The notes under the pieces were generated by a model. That model searched no databases. It was not told the origin of the DNA and saw only the letters and a program-made list of their open reading frames with translations. Positions 29,692 through 44,600 of a stretch of 64,000 bases of DNA are shown here, in pieces. The DNA is from Cymbomonas tetramitiformis. Lineage: Eukaryota > Chlorophyta > Pyramimonadophyceae > Pyramimonadales > Pyramimonadaceae. Each line of letters opens with the position of its first letter. Within the stretch, counting starts at the first letter, position 1. Position numbers and translations under genes: made by a program. The stretch is taken from positions 1 to 64,000 of the forward strand of contig LGRX02034806.1 of assembly GCA_001247695.2 (NCBI GenBank). Direction: 5' to 3'.

Positions 29692-32600
29692 ATGGAAGGA
29701 AGCCAAGGAACCGATGATCGGAAAACTGTCTCTGAATATGAGAGACACATGGCGGCCTTGAGCAGAGCACAGGATCAATATGAAGAGCTCAGCAACCAAG
29801 TAAAAAGGTTTGGGCGAAAGATATCCCCTAACTAACCTGTATCTGTCTCCGTCAGGCTCCATCAGGCGCTAATGTTCGTTACTCTGCTACAAAGTGTCTC
29901 GAAGTGACCGTTGGCCTCGATATTGCAGAGTTTCTGCTGCTCGGTACGAAAGCGTTCGACAGCATGAGGCAGCACGGGAACTCGTCAGGACAGCCGAGAG
30001 AGCGTTTCAATACGCTCAGAAACAGGTTTTTATGCTTTCCATAGGCTGAAATCACGAACTCTCTGTCTTTTGCTTCTGGCGTGAAGTAGCATCTTTACCT
30101 GGTGTACATTTCTTTCTGCCACAGGCTGTTCAAGTGCTCCAAAAAATGGATAATTTAGTTGCCTCGGGTATGCGCACTAGCCCTATAAGCAGCATGAATG
30201 GGATCCGATTTGGAAAAGCGGCATCACAACGGCGCATCCACGGGTGGATGCGCCTGTACGCTCCAAGATTTCAGGCTTCGCAAGTCCCATTTGTCGTCTT
30301 CCCTTGTATTCAAAACCAATAACATCTTCGTCTTGATTCGCTCACAATGCCCAGCCCCTTGGCTCCAAAATCATATAAACTGAAGAGCGATGAACTCGTC
30401 CTTGTGTCAAACGATATCTTGACACCACACAACCTCTTCTACACGCCATCGACCTATTGCCGGATTGGATCACACCTACGTCTACGGAGGGGTTCTCTGT
30501 CATCTCGTTTTTGCGTTCAGATAGAGTCAAGCAAGTCTGCTGCGGCGTCCATGTTATTGAGAGCCGGATCAAGTGACGCATGTCTACCACCGTGTCAAAT
30601 CTCAGGCGGCGCCGAAGGGCTCGTGGATGAAGAACTGCGTGCCGCTCAGAAGCAGCTTCTGGAGGTAGGCTTGGACTGCACACACGGCATGGGGCTTACG
30701 CGGAATGCGAAACTGTTGTTCACCCTAACTCGGATCCCGCGACTTGGTGACAGGAAACGAAGCGCGCATGCTCGACGCAACGCTCCTGTGTTCCAACGCA
30801 TGCACCTTGTATGCATTTTCCACTAGTCCCCAGCGGCCCTTGCTAAAGCTTCCGCCGCGCGTTCTCAATGCAGACGCGATCAGCCTTAACGCAAGTCAAG
30901 GAAATCGCCAGCTTTAAACATCACAAGGCGGATGAGTATCTGCGGCAGCAGGAGGTACGAGCGATCACCGCGGCCCCCTTACGCATCGCGGCATCTTGGC
31001 TCTTTGCGTTAACGCCGACGCTCTCAAAACTTCGAGCGGATCAGAAGGTGCCGAATAGAGCTGAGTGTAGGAGATTGTAGATTGCAGCTAGCCGTTGGCG
31101 TCCTGTTTTCGAGACGCGATGTCGGGCAGAGGGCTCGGCGCCATCATTTCCCATTTTATAAGCACTCTGCGGGGTCTACACGAGGCAGCAGCCACCCTTT
31201 GTAACTCACCGGGGGATCGACCTATGCAGGCAGAGCTGGACCAGTCGTTGGCGCAGACCGAGCATAAACGCCTCGCCGTTGCACACCACCCTCCGCCACT
31301 GCCAGCGCTTAGGTACATTTTTCAAGACTTATCGAGGCACATGGGCGCCTGCCACACTCAGCCCCGAGACACACTGCTTCCCTCAAGCGAACGTGCCCCT
31401 GCCACTCTCAGCCCCGAGACACCTGATATCTCTTCGAGTGACGCCCCAACACGGCCTTGTGCAGTTGCTACCACTTGGAACTGCAAGATCGTGGTTAGTG
31501 CACTCGCACCGGGTCAGTGCGCTTGCGCAGTGAACATGTGCAATCAAGCGTTTCGTGTGAGCCTCTGAGTCTGAGGTCACTGGGAGCGGGGATTCTGTGT
31601 CAGCGCCCCAGAAGAAGCCCTCGAAAGGGTGGGCACCCAGGAGATAGCCGAGAAAGGTGTCCTGCTGAATGGTGCGGCTCTGGCGCGTGACTGGCTTTGT
31701 GAATGCCTTCGAGGGGTGTGCATTGTGCTCCACACTGCATATCGTGCGGAAGCCACTATTCATTATAGGATTTAAGAAGGCCCTTGAGTGCTACACTTGC
31801 TGCTCGGGATGATTGAGGTGGACATCACTGTATATGCAACCGGGCGCTGCAATGAGTCGAGCTTGAGGCTGCTGCGGCATGCAACCGGGCGCCGCAATGA
31901 GTCGAGCTTGAGGCTGCTGCGACATGCAACCAGGCGCCGCAATGAGTCGAGCTTGAGGCTGCTGCGGCATGCAACCGGCGCCGCAATGGAGTCGAGCTTG
32001 AGGCTGCTGCTGCTGCAGCCAGGCGCCGCCGGTCGGCTTGAGGCTGCTGCGGCATGCAACGGGCGGGCGGTCGAGCTTGAGGCTGCTGCGATGCAGCCGG
32101 GCGCCGAGTCGCAGCTTGAGGCTGCTGGCATGCAACCTGGCGCCGCAATGGAGTCGAGCTTGAGGCTGCTGCGGCATGCAAAGGCTGAGGCTGCTGCATG
32201 CAATGAGTCGAGCTTGAGGCTGCTGCGGCATGCAACCTGGCGCCGCAATGAGTCGAGCTTGAGGCTGCTGTGGCATGCAACCGGGCGCCGCAATGAGTCG
32301 AGCTTGAGGCTGCTGCGGCATGCAGCCGGGCGCCGCAATGATTTGATGCACATTGCTGCATTTGATTTTTATTATGCACACCACGCACGGTTGATGTCTG
32401 CGGGATTGAAGTTCATCATTCGGGGCTCTTTGGAAGAGTTGCACCTCAAGGTGTATTTGATGCATGGGACCCATGACACAAAAGTTCAAACCATACATTA
32501 ATTTGATAAACAGGTTGCCTGCACATTTCGCACTTTTTCAGGGATCAAATTGACCACCGTATTGAAAGGCACCACTGGTTTACCACCCACACTTAACCAT

Positions 32601-35600
32601 ACTTAAGCATATACTTGAATCGCTTATTATATCTCGCGATCTAGAAACATGACCTTTTGTGTCATAGGTCTCAAGCATTACCAAGGCCTTGACATAGAGG
32701 CTTCGAATCATCTGAGATTAGCTCTTTTGTGAGAGAGACGCCTTCTGAGCGCTTGATTAATGAGCAAGGAGAGAGCACCGGGAGAGAAGGTTACGTTCGG
32801 AGGGGAAGCTCTGCGAGTTACTATCTAGGCTGGTGCAGAGGGGATTGGTTCAGTCCTGGGGGCTCGTCCCAAATCAGATGATCAGATTATTACGTCTTAA
32901 CACCCTATTTGTGCAAACTTCCCTGCGACTCTGCTGCCACATGAGTTCGCATTCATGCGCAGGCTCGTGGTCGAGGTGAAATGGCATGCGGCGATTTAGT
33001 CATCTAATGAAGCAAGACAGAACTGCTCTGAAACCTCCGAACAATTGCTCGACAGTCAATTTCAATCGTTCAATTGCGATCACAGACTCAAAGATCGCAG
33101 CAGTCGGATCGCGCTTGTTTCTCGTTTCCGCATGACAGACTTGACACTTCCGAGCGGTTTTTAGAGTGTTAGCCGCTGCCTAGCATTGTGTTCACCACGC
33201 ACAAATTAGTAAACATGAACGTAACTTTCTTTCATCACTTGTCTCAAATTAAGGCTAGTGGGTGTAAATGTCCCGAGACCAAGCACATCTTCATTAGCCG
33301 CAGATTCGCTGGCGCCAATCCCGCGGTGCGCTTGGGGCCAAGTGGACCGCGGGATGCCATAGCGCGTCATAACTTACGTGTTTAGACACTTAAGTTATGT
33401 TAACTTATTAACTTAAGTTATAGTATCATAAAACGGTGTGCTAGGTAAGCTCAATTGAGCGCGGAATGTTCCGATGGTGGGCGGTGATCTATGTCTCCTG
33501 GACGCCGGTTCAGGAAGCAGCAACCAAGCAGGAACCATCTTGGAGCAGCAACCAAGCAGGAACCATCTTGCAGCAGCAACCAGCACGGGGGAGGGGAGGG
33601 GGGGCCACAAGTGCATTGCCAACCTGACAGAACGTGAGCGCTCCCTTGTTCTTGTCCGTGGAAGCATGGGCCTTGTGCTCTTCCCTGATGTGGGTTGACT
33701 GTATGACAGATGCTGCGGCAAGAGAGGTGACACTCCGCGTTTTATGAGGTTTTAGCTTAAGGGAAACGCCGTTCCAATCGTTAGCAAATTTGATCTGGTG
33801 TCCCCAAACCGTATGAAGAGTAGTGAGCAAAGCACGGGACACAACCAATGATACATGAGCAAACAACCAAAACAGAGCAAATGAGAATACTCACATCCCG
33901 GATAAAAGCGGCCAGTTTCTCCTGAAACTGTTGACAGCTAGTGTTGACAAAGTAGCAGGTGGTTCCGGTATCCCCCGCTGACACCTTTTCCTTGCCAGAA
34001 GACAAGCGGAATCATAAAAAGAACTAAGCCAAAATGTCAAAGTTACTTCTGCTTGTTCCTCCCCCGAAGTTCCTTTGACATTGTGGCTTCGGCGTTGACC
34101 CCGGTGTCAAAAACATTGTTGACACGTGGCAAACTGCAGCCCCACAAAATTTACGGTAACTGACGGTCTTGAGATGTGGTTTATCAATTTTCCGTGAATA
34201 CTAATCCTCGGATCCATGAAATCATTCTATCGGTCGGGGCTTTGGATTGTACGAATTTTATGGCGATTCCGCCCCACTTGATATGGCCTTAAATCGCCGT
34301 ATGGCCTGACTTGCGCGGTTCCTGGAAGCTGAGAGGTGTATGCGAAGGCCGGATTGTACCGCGGCATGGAACGCGCTGCATGAGAGGAAATCGGGGATAT
34401 TGGTCGGCGATGGTAGGGGGTGGGCGGGTGCGGCTATTTGTGCGGCCTTCCTGGCGGGGGCGCGATGCTTGTGGACAGCTCGGGTGTGCTGGCGCGTGCT
34501 TTCTGTACTCTTTGGATGTTGCACGGGTCGGCCACAAGCTATGAGATGTGTGCTGATTGGTCGTTGTGAAGTCCTTTGTCAAATATTGTTTGGTGTCTGG
34601 TGTCGGAACTTTGCTGCGAACAGGAATGGCCTCCTGCTGGGGCTTAGTCATTGTGTATCACTCTCCTGCACAAGTGCCAGGCTGTGCGCCAGCTGGCGGT
34701 GCTGCCACTTCAGGTGGCAGCACCGCACTTCCTGGTGCGCATCCTTGTGATCCTCGCGTGTTGACCGTGTGCAGATCGCTCTAAAGGAGAGGTGGCGGCC
34801 ATCGCGCGCGCCCAGCAGCAAGTTGCCGGTACGAAGCGCCTCTGCTGCAGCACACGCGGCCGCCCCGTCCACACGTTGAAAATGCTGCTTTGTTGCGCAT
34901 CGGCGGTCTCTTGCCTCCACGGGGTTCAGACATGCTCGGCTGCGGTAGTCGTTGTCTCCCATTTCAGATTATGCCGATATCTCCCATATCCGTTCTTCGA
35001 TAGAAGCTGCAGCGGTTTGTTAACTGGCGATGCATAGTGCAGGTGTTCAGTTTTAATAGGGCGTTCACGGGTGATATATAATTCACGGGTGATATATAGC
35101 GCAGGTCTTCAGTTTTAATAGGGCGGTCACGGGTGATATCGAATTCACAGGTGACATGTAGCGCAGGTCTTCAGTTTGAAAAGGGCGTTCACAGGTGATA
35201 TATATATATATATATTATATGTAGCGCAGGTCTTTCGATTTAAAGGTGCCTTTGCTAGCCGACTTTAGCCCCGGATTTCGAACTTGTTTTTGGTGGTGGC
35301 CACGGCGCTGGCGAGTCTTCCGTACAATATGCTTGCGGTGGAGGTGGGGCGGGTGCCTGGCAGAGTTGCGCACGGAACTCGCGACAGAAGAGCGGAAGAG
35401 GACCTTGCTGGAGCTGGATGTGCGGCAGCTGCAGGGGAGCCTGGCGGGCGCCAAGGAGCATGCCAGAAAAGCGGAGTTCTACGCGGGAGAACAGCACCTG
35501 TTGGCCAAGGTGGGCTCTATGCACGCCTCCGTGCCTCCGTTATGACAGAACCCACTGCCCTCCGCAAAGTGCATTGCACCGCTGCTTCGCACCGTTGCCT

Positions 35601-38600
35601 CGCATGCGGTGTAGGGGCGTGTGTCTAGTCACCCCGGCAATTGCCAGGCCCCCGCTGAACGCTGCGCCCCACTCCCCGATCTCCGCGAGCAGGCCCGCTT
35701 GCGCCCCAACCCCCACTCCCCGGTCTCCGCGAGCAGGCTCGCTTGCGCCCCAACCCCTCTCTCTACGCAAGTCGGCCATGCCATGCTCAAAGCTTCGCCA
35801 GGAACCCGGCTTATGATTTTGGGGCCAGCAGCATTCCGGCGCTGCAGCTGCAGCGAGGGCTTGGAGCCTTGCATACCTCGTTTTGGACTTAGGGCTGGCG
35901 TGCGGTGGGTGTGCGAAGACCTGGGAGTTCGAGTTCGAGAAGTCGTCACACACCATCAAGGCGCTCCAGAATCATACCAACGTCCTCCAAGTCAGCCCCT
36001 CCGTCCCCCCCTTCACACCACCACTACCACCACTCGCCCTCGCCCCAGACCTTGCTCATCATAATATCATGGACCAGTTCCACGATATCGTGTACCAACC
36101 CCTAAAACCCTAAATATATATATAGATACTTGTATATATATATATATAGATAGATACTTGTATATATATATATATATATTAAAACTCTAAACCCTAAATA
36201 CGCCTGCTGGCTATTGTTGAGACACGGGGTGGCAGTGCCCTCTCTCTTCACTGCTTCATGGCTACGAACCGGGTGGACGGGAGATGGGAACGAGGGGCTG
36301 GCTGTGGTGCAGGCCAACATGAAGAATTCCGAGATAAGGATCTCGGAGATGACAACCTTTGCGGACAAGCACGTCTCTTCGAAGCAAGAGGTGTGCACAT
36401 CCCTCGGGACTCCCTCACCGTCTGTCGGCACCCGCCTTTTCTGGGTGCGCGCGCCGCCGCCCCCGTTCTGGGTGCGCGCGCCGCCGCCCAGACCGCCTTT
36501 TCTGGGTGCGTACGGTGCCGCCCAGACCGGGATGAGGCGCCGCGTACCCTCGTGGTATCGTGAGTACTCAGTTGTCAGCGCGGGGAGGCTGCAGAACAAC
36601 GCATGATGGAGCGGTGTGGAAGCTTGGTTTAGCGGCTAATCATGCAGGCGGGGGTGATAGCAGACAGGCGCGGGGGTGGGGGTTTTGTTGCGATCTGGCA
36701 GGAAATGGGGACCCTCAATGATCAGATAGAGCTGGGGAAGACCATGCAGTCAGACCTGCTAGACCACATCGAGGAGCTGAAGGAAGAGGTTTGGATCCCT
36801 ACCTCAAGCTATCCCCCCCACCATGCCCGGCTCCACACCCTAGCCACGGAGCTTCTACTCCCTCGCATCCACCCTCGCATCCAATCATCAGGCCCCCCGC
36901 CACCATACCTCCTGCCGCTCCAAACGACGATGCTGCAGCGGAAAGCAGCGGGTCCCTCCGAGCACCCATGCCTCCCACCACCGGCATGCCCCTTGTACAG
37001 CCCTCCTTGTAAATGCCACATTCTGCCCCCTGTCCACATGGGTGGGCCCAGGGGGCTAAGATGGACTGAAGTGGCAGAAGCCTGGGCCAGCGCGTAGTCC
37101 CACCTCCCCGGTGACGTTGCAAAATGTCCGCCGCCTCAGCCACCCTTGCCCCCTCGGGGGGGAACTGTGCCATTGAGACTTGCACCTGCGCCAAGACCGG
37201 AATGGCCCCCGTGAATTAGGGTTTCTATCTTAGCCCCGGTTAGAGCACATCACGAGTGAGTTCCCGACAATTGGGGAGCCATCACTCGTGATGTGCTCGA
37301 CTCAGTAGAGCCCAGCATAGTGTATGCTGCTTCATGTGTTGGGCACTCACCGGCCATAGGCGGATGACCACACCCAGTGTGATGACGCACAGACCATGCT
37401 TAGTGCCCCAACTCGCTCATTCAGTCTTCCCCTTCTGTTCTGGCCCCGGGAGTGCGCTTGCTGTCACCTGACCTGATACCCAGCTTAAGACTAGTGCATA
37501 CCCCTCTTCTTACCCGTAACTCTAGTACCTACTGTTCCCGGACCCTCCCCTGCGAGCAAGTGGACAAAGCTGAGCCCGCGCCCAAGGTATCAGGTACAGG
37601 TGTCCGGTGTGACTCACGCGCCGAGGATACTAGAGCTCTGCTTAGCTCTCCCTGGTCATCGGTTGATCCACAAGGAAGGGCAGCAGATTGGCTCCGATGA
37701 TAGACAGCCTGAGTCACGCGTCTGTTGCCAGATATATTGCGTGTGGCACTTCTCCTTTGCTCCCTCCCCTTATTCCCGCACTCATCCTTCCCTTCCCACC
37801 AGTCTCTCCCTCGGCTCTCTCCCCCCTTCACCTAAATGATCTCTGAGAGACATTCTCCATGCGGCCCGTGCGAGTGAGCTCGCCGAGTCCTCCGGGTCGA
37901 AGTAGATTTCGCCTGTCGATGAGCGCAGTTGTAGTCCCTGGCGTACCTAGCGGGCGGGCACTGCCTCTTTGGGAGCTTCGCGGATTCATCTGGAGGTTGC
38001 TCCCGCTCGTGTCGGACACCTCGTGGTTTGACACTTGATGGTGGACTTGTGTAAGTGGACCTGGATGAGGGTATTCGCGCCTCGTTTTTCCGGGGGCGGC
38101 CACCTTGTGAAAATGGTTGGAGGAGTGTAGCTGTCCCTGTGGTACCTTTTTGGCAGGCACCGCCTCTTCAAGGGCATCGCGGATTAGTCTGCTTTGCGCT
38201 CTCTCCTGTGCAGTGCCTCGCGGCTGTTCACTTGCTGGGGGACTCGTATTCATTAACCTGGATGTGAGGCTCTCGCACCTCGGTGTTCATGGGGACGGCC
38301 GCCGTCTGGAAATGGGTGATTGGCTGCGGCTGTCTCATTGGTCTCTCTCTACCGGGTAGATTCCGTCTGTCGATGAGCACAGCCGTAATCCCCGTGGTTT
38401 TTTTCTGGTGGGCACTGCCTCTTGAAGAGTGGAGCCGACTGGTCTGCTGTTATTGCCAGGAGAGGCGGGGTGGGGTGACGGCTGCACTCTGCGCTCGCCC
38501 ATGTTCCTCGCGCAAAGCGCATCGGTGCCCGCTTTTGGTTGCTGCTTTCACGAATCTTCCATTGTCTGTCCAGTGGCGTGCATTCATCGCCCAACGCTTC

Positions 38601-41600
38601 CCATCCATCGACCGGCAGCCACCGGGCGGTTATGCCAGCAGGATTCGCTTACTCCGTTACCTAGGGACCAACACGCAATGTCGCATGTAGGGCAATGCCT
38701 GGCACATCTGACCATCCAGGCTCTGCTTTGCACTCGGTTTGAGATGTGTCGGAGTAGGTGGTATCTTGCCACAGCCCCACCCTGTTCCTGAATGCTTCTC
38801 ATATCCACTGGGATGATTCACTGGAATGATATATGGCTTGAAGCCGAGCATGGTGGAGGGCCTTGGCTGTGGCGCTGGGTTCATCTGCTCTGCTCGCACC
38901 TCCCCCCCTTCGTCCCTGACCGGTTCGGTGGAGCGCTGGTGCCATCTGCGGTCACCTTGCAGGTGGCCTCTGCGGAGCTAAGACAGGAGAGCCACAATGC
39001 GGAGATGAGGCAGAAGAAGGCGGAGTTCTCCCTTAAGGAGCACCTCCTCCGCGAAGAGGCGCGCCCCGTGAACCAGCCTGTGCCTCGCCTGCCCCGTGCG
39101 CATGCGAGTGGCAGACGGCAGTCGAGCCTCCACACGTGACAGCGGCCTGCTCGGGGTGCAGGCTCCGTGAGATGGGAGATTGGGATTGTTGGGCGGGGTG
39201 GAGGGGACGCCAGTTGGCGAGGGCGGAAGAGCGGGTGCAGCAAGCGCAGCAGAGCCTGGTCGACTCGAAGGCTCGAGAGGCGGCGAAGCAGACCGCGCTT
39301 GCGCAGTCCGAAGAGGTACTACAAGTGAAGGATGCGAACATCGCCCGCCTGATCAAGGCGCAGGAAGTGACGCAGGTGCAGCTCGGGCCGTGCGCGTCCT
39401 CCCATCAGATACACTCCATGCGCAGCAGCTCGTCACTGCCTGTCATCCTGGTCGCCTACTGTCTACTGTACCCCGGAACCCGCGGGCGTTTGAACCCGGG
39501 GCTGTCCAATCTTCACTGCGGCGGAATGCTCAACCAACCAAGGAGCGAGGTTGGCACCTTGGGAAGGTCGGATGGCCAGGTTCGGCCTGAAGCCTTTATT
39601 CCAAGATTACCACCGACGGATCAGACAAGCTGAGGCCAAATTCGTGGGCACTCCGCGTGAGGCCGTGCGCCCCCATCGCACGCCAGAGGCTGGATGGCCA
39701 CGACGAGGGGCTCAGATGGGACCTGGTGACGGGAGTAAGTAGAAGGTGGGGGAGGTGGGGAGGCTCAGAATGCGTATGATGAAATGTGCGCCAAGCTGAA
39801 TCTGGAGCAGCACCAGATTCGTAACCTCAAGTACGGCCGCTTACCGAGCTCCCTGAGCGCTTCGCTCCGTAGGATGCACGTCACGACCTGGGTCCAAGGG
39901 AGGCTCCGGCGCGATATCTGTGGACGGCCCCGCTCCCTAAGACTCACACCCACGAGCCAAGGAATATCTCATTTTAACCCTCGTTGCAGAAAGCTCCACG
40001 TCGCCGCAAGTCCCCCAAACCCCTCCGCGCCAGAGCGCACTCAAGCCCGATGCCCGCCCAGCCCCATCACGCATTTCCTGCTGAGCTTTCGCAGGCGCTG
40101 AGTGACAGCTCTTTAGCACCGTTTTCATCGATGGTCTTTGGTAACCCGGATCGCGATGGATGACCTTGCCAGGGTTGTTTCCCTACCTCTGGCTTAGATC
40201 TTGCGGTTCTCTGCGCCCGCTCACCTCGCCCTCCGCCACTCGGCCCTACACATGATGCCACGTGTACCGACACCTCGCGGTTCCCCGTGGAGGCTGCGCC
40301 TCGAGCACACCCCTGACGAGCAGAGGGCCCTCCGCAAGTTGAGCGTGCGGGGAGGTGATTTGCTGCAGCTCGGAGGCGAGGAGCTCCGCGCAGGAAATGG
40401 CGGCCTCCACCGCGGAGGCTGAGCGTGTCGGAGTAGCCTTCGCCGCAGCAGGGGCGCTCAACGCCCAGATGGAGAAGGACCTAGCTGCAAGAAACGCCGA
40501 GGTGGGCCGGCAGGCAGACCGGCCTCGGCGCTGCCCCTATGTTGAGAGTGCACAGAAGGAAGAGGGATGATGCTGGACCTCCTCGGAGCCCCGCAGGGGG
40601 CCTCAGGATGACCCTTCCACCACGCGCGCCACGCAGAACTGCAGTCCATCCTCGGTCGCAGAGTCGCAGCGCTCCGACTCGCCGAGTGGCGATTCTACAC
40701 GCCTGACGAAAGCTTGCACCAAGACTTGGGCGCCGCTTTTGCAGACTGACGTGTGACACGCTGCCTTGAGACTTGGGCGCCGCTTTTGCGGACTGGCGTG
40801 TGACGCGCTGCCTTGAGTCACTCGATCCCATAGCCGCAACCAGAAACTCCGGAACCGGCCATTCGACCGGGATCCTTGCTCCCCCAACGGAGTGGCAGGC
40901 GCGGCGATGGTGCGGCCTTTTGCCGTTTCTGCAGCACTGCCCGGAGCCAGCCCGGGACAACTGAGCGGCTGCGCTCGTCAGGCAGATTTCTGGTTCCGAT
41001 GGGCGGGCCGGCTGAGACGTGCCTGTGTAAATCGGTGACGCCTCGAGGGAAGGGCCGCAAATGGTAGCTTTGCCCGCTCAAGATCCTGCTGCGCTGAGTG
41101 GATGCTCGCCGCCTGCCTGACCCGGTCTGCGCCACTCAGACGGAGTCCCGGCTCCGCGCAAGGCGCATCCGACACGCTGCTGAAAGCTGACCGCACGAGG
41201 TAGGAGAAGCGAGGCGTGGGGCACAGCGGCAAGCCGAATCGCCGCTGTCCAGCTCACAGACAGCCACCACCAGATGCAGCCCCTCAACCTCTCCTAGAGG
41301 TTTGGGCCCTGGTGCCAAAGCCTCCATCGGATGCTGTGCAGAAGGGTCCAACTGATGGCCCAGATTGATTTCCTCGGACACCAGGCTTCGCTTTAAGGCA
41401 ATGGGAGAAGGCGGGGCGGGGCGGGGAGGGGAGCTGTGGCAGTTAGAGGAGATGCGCGAGGCGCTCGGGGCGGCAGTGGCCAAGCGTACGGCGACCCACG
41501 AGGATCTAAAGGCGCTCCGGGCGGAAAAGCTAGACATCGAGGAGCGCCTTATTCCGCAGCTGCAAGCTGACGTGGCAGCAAAAGAGCTGCAGCTCGAGGC

Positions 41601-44600
41601 CGCAGAGCTCAACATTAGTACGCTGCTAGCGGTACTGCACCCCATACCTTTCATCCAGGGTTTCTGTAAGTCAAGCTGACTTCCCCAGTAACAATCGGGT
41701 GCCTTCCAGTGAAAGCCGCTTCCTCAGGGCCAATAGGGTCGCTGTGATAGGATATCAGGTTGGTCCAAAGCATGTGGTCAGGCTTGGATTGGTTAAGGCT
41801 ACCTCGGCAGCCCTGAGAATGTTTCTATTGGTTCAGATTTCTTATTGCGTCCCCGATGCTCGATGCCACATCGCTCGCTCCCTACTGTGCTGCAGATGCC
41901 GGGCGGCCTCAAGGGGTGAGGGGCTGACTCGCGGAGGGATGAAGGAGCGCCTCGGGGTCCTGGGAGGGAGCAGGAGCTGAGCGAGGCGCGCGAGCACGAG
42001 GAAGTGCTCACCAAGGAGGTCACAGACACCAAGCAGCTGCTTCGCACCAGCCAGCGCCTCGACCAGGAGAATCAGCAGAAGGCCGAAACCGCTAAGGCCG
42101 AACTCCGCCAGCAGCTTGCTGAACGTCTCATACCCCCACACCTGCTGCATTCCACCCCCATCTCTGCGCTGTGCTCTCCCAGCTGCCTACAGCCCAGTGA
42201 TCGCTTCTGAATAAAGGTCTGTATGGTGTATGCACCAGCGCATATCAGTGCGTGCAGCAGCTGCTTCGAGACTGGTGGAGGCGGGCAAGAGGGGGTGCGA
42301 GGTGCCCTGTACGGGGAGGGGGAGGGGGAGCGTGCAGGGGAGAAGCAGCACGAGAATTTGCGGAGCGATGCCGCGTTCACGGAGCTGCGTCTCCAGCAGA
42401 TCCTCGCAGAGAAGAACCGGTGCGCCGGCGCAGCCCCCGGAGCGCCTCGGTGCGGCAATGCGCCATCTGATTATGAAAGATTATGAAAGCTCTTGAAAAT
42501 CTCTTGTTTTTCCCATCCATACTTTTTTCCCCCGCCTGCACACGCCCCGCGGCTGGTTCTATGAACAGGCCCGGTGGGGGGGGGCTCCGCAGGCACGTGC
42601 TGGAAGATTAGGAGTCCCCACAGGGGGGGGGGCTGCTGGTGAACTACCGTGAGAGGGGAAGGCTTAGGGGGCAATGTAAGCTAAGAGGGCAAGCCTTGGG
42701 GGGCTGCATGGACAAAGGTGTGGCGGAGGCCCAGAGGGTGGCGCAGGCAGACAGAACGTGTTGTGGGCAGAAGTGGACTGACTGGTGGAGGGGCGGGCTT
42801 CTGCGGAGACGGTCACGCGCAGGGGGAGAAGTGGACTGACTGGTGGAGGCGGGCTTCTGCGCGGAGACGGTCACGCGCAGGGGAGAAGGTTCTGCAGACA
42901 GAGGTGGAGGCGCAGCGCGTCCAGCTCCTGGAGCAGAGGGACCGGCATGACGCCGAGAAGGGGAGATTGGAGGTCGGTCCCCGCCGAGGACCTCAGAAGC
43001 CCGGAAGCCGTGAGATGTGGGGCATTCATCCGCGGAAGGGGGAAGGGGTGGTGGCTGCTGTGACACAAGCAGGAGCAGCTGGGGGAGAAGTCGAGGCGGC
43101 TGGTGGAGCTGGTGACCGACGGGCAGAGTGATCTCAAGCGCGAGCACCAGGCCCACACGAAGGGGCTCAGGGAGGATCTTGCAAACACAAAATTAGCTCT
43201 CGGTGACCCCAGTCCCGAACCCTTCCCCTCACCATTCCCCCTCTATCCTTTAGCACCCGCCCCACACTGTCGGTTTTGAGCCTGGCGCTAAGACATCGCA
43301 AAGCGGGGGGGGCAAAGACAACGGAAAGCCGCTGCAGGCGGAGCGCTGCAAAGCTCGCTCCTATCGGTGCGCCACAGGCGCTCTGTGGGGGCTTGACGCT
43401 CACAACGCAGGCCGCGCCCTGGCCTCTGTGTGGGACAGCGCTCCTATCGGCGCGCCCTGGCGCTCTGTGGGGGGCTTGGCCCGCTCCTATCGGCGCGCCC
43501 TGGCGCTCTGTGGGGGGCTTGGCCCGCTCCTATCGGTGCGCCCTGGCGCTCTGTGGGGGGCTCGGCCCGCTCCTATCCGCGCGCCCTGGCGCTCTGTGGG
43601 GGGCTTGGCCCGCTCCTATCAGCGCGCCCTGGCGCTCTGTGGGGGGCTTGGCCCGCTCCTATCGGCGCGCCCTGGCGCTCTGTGGGGGGCTTGGCCCGCT
43701 CCTATCGCGGCGCGCCCTGGCGCTCTGTGGGGGGCTTGGCCCGCTCCTATCCGCGCGCCCTGGCGCTCTGTGGGGGGCTTGGCCCGCTCCTATCGCGGCG
43801 CGCCCTGGCGCTCTGTGGGGGGCTTGGCCCGCTCCTATCAGCGCGCCCTGGCGCTCTGTGGGGGGCTTGGCCCGCTCCTATCCGCGCGCCCTGGCGCTCT
43901 GTGGGGGGCTTGGCCCGCTCCTATCGGCGCGCCCTGGCGCTCTGTGGGGGGCTCGGCCCGCTCCTATCCGCGCGCCCTGGCGCTCGCTCTGTGGAGGGCT
44001 TGGCCCGCTCCTATCGCGGCGCGCCCTGGCGCTCTGTGGGGGGCTTGGCCCGCTCCTATCGCGCTGCGCCCTGGCGCTCTGTGGGGGGCTTGGCCCGCTC
44101 CTATCGGTGCGCCCTGGCGCTCTGTGGGGGGCTTGGCCCACCAGGAAAGGCGCAGCGCAGGGAATCCGGGTAGCCCGCACAGGAGGGACGTGCCGCTGAC
44201 GGGTCCAAACACAAAATGAAATAGAGCAGAGGGTATCAGCAGGCAGGAGTCCAGTTGGGAGAGGATTCCATGCCGAGTTCAATCTACAGGATGAGAAGGG
44301 CGTACGCATACGCAGACCTGCGAGGAGGGGTTTCCACAGCTGCGGGTGGGCCACGTTGCGCGAAGCCGGGTGGAGGGAGGCAGCACTCAAGCAGCAGTGC
44401 CCCGCGGTGAAGGTGGGGGTGGGGAAGAAGTGGGTTGTGGTGCGCAGGCACAAACGAGAGAGCTCCTTTTGGGAAAACAGATCAAAGAGCTCGAGAGGAG
44501 GCACGCGGACGCGACAGACCAGAGCCACAAGCAGAGCAGCATGCTGCTTCTGCATTCTCTCAAGACGGTGTGGACACCCGCTCCCTCCCTCAGATCGACA

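Noticed and set aside
31772..32501. ORFs of about 190-237 codons on both strands
   Set aside because: 45-bp minisatellite; open in every frame by repetition.
43356..44219. ORFs of 247-307 codons in three plus frames
   Set aside because: Products of a 43-bp minisatellite lacking stop codons in an intron; all frames are open equally.
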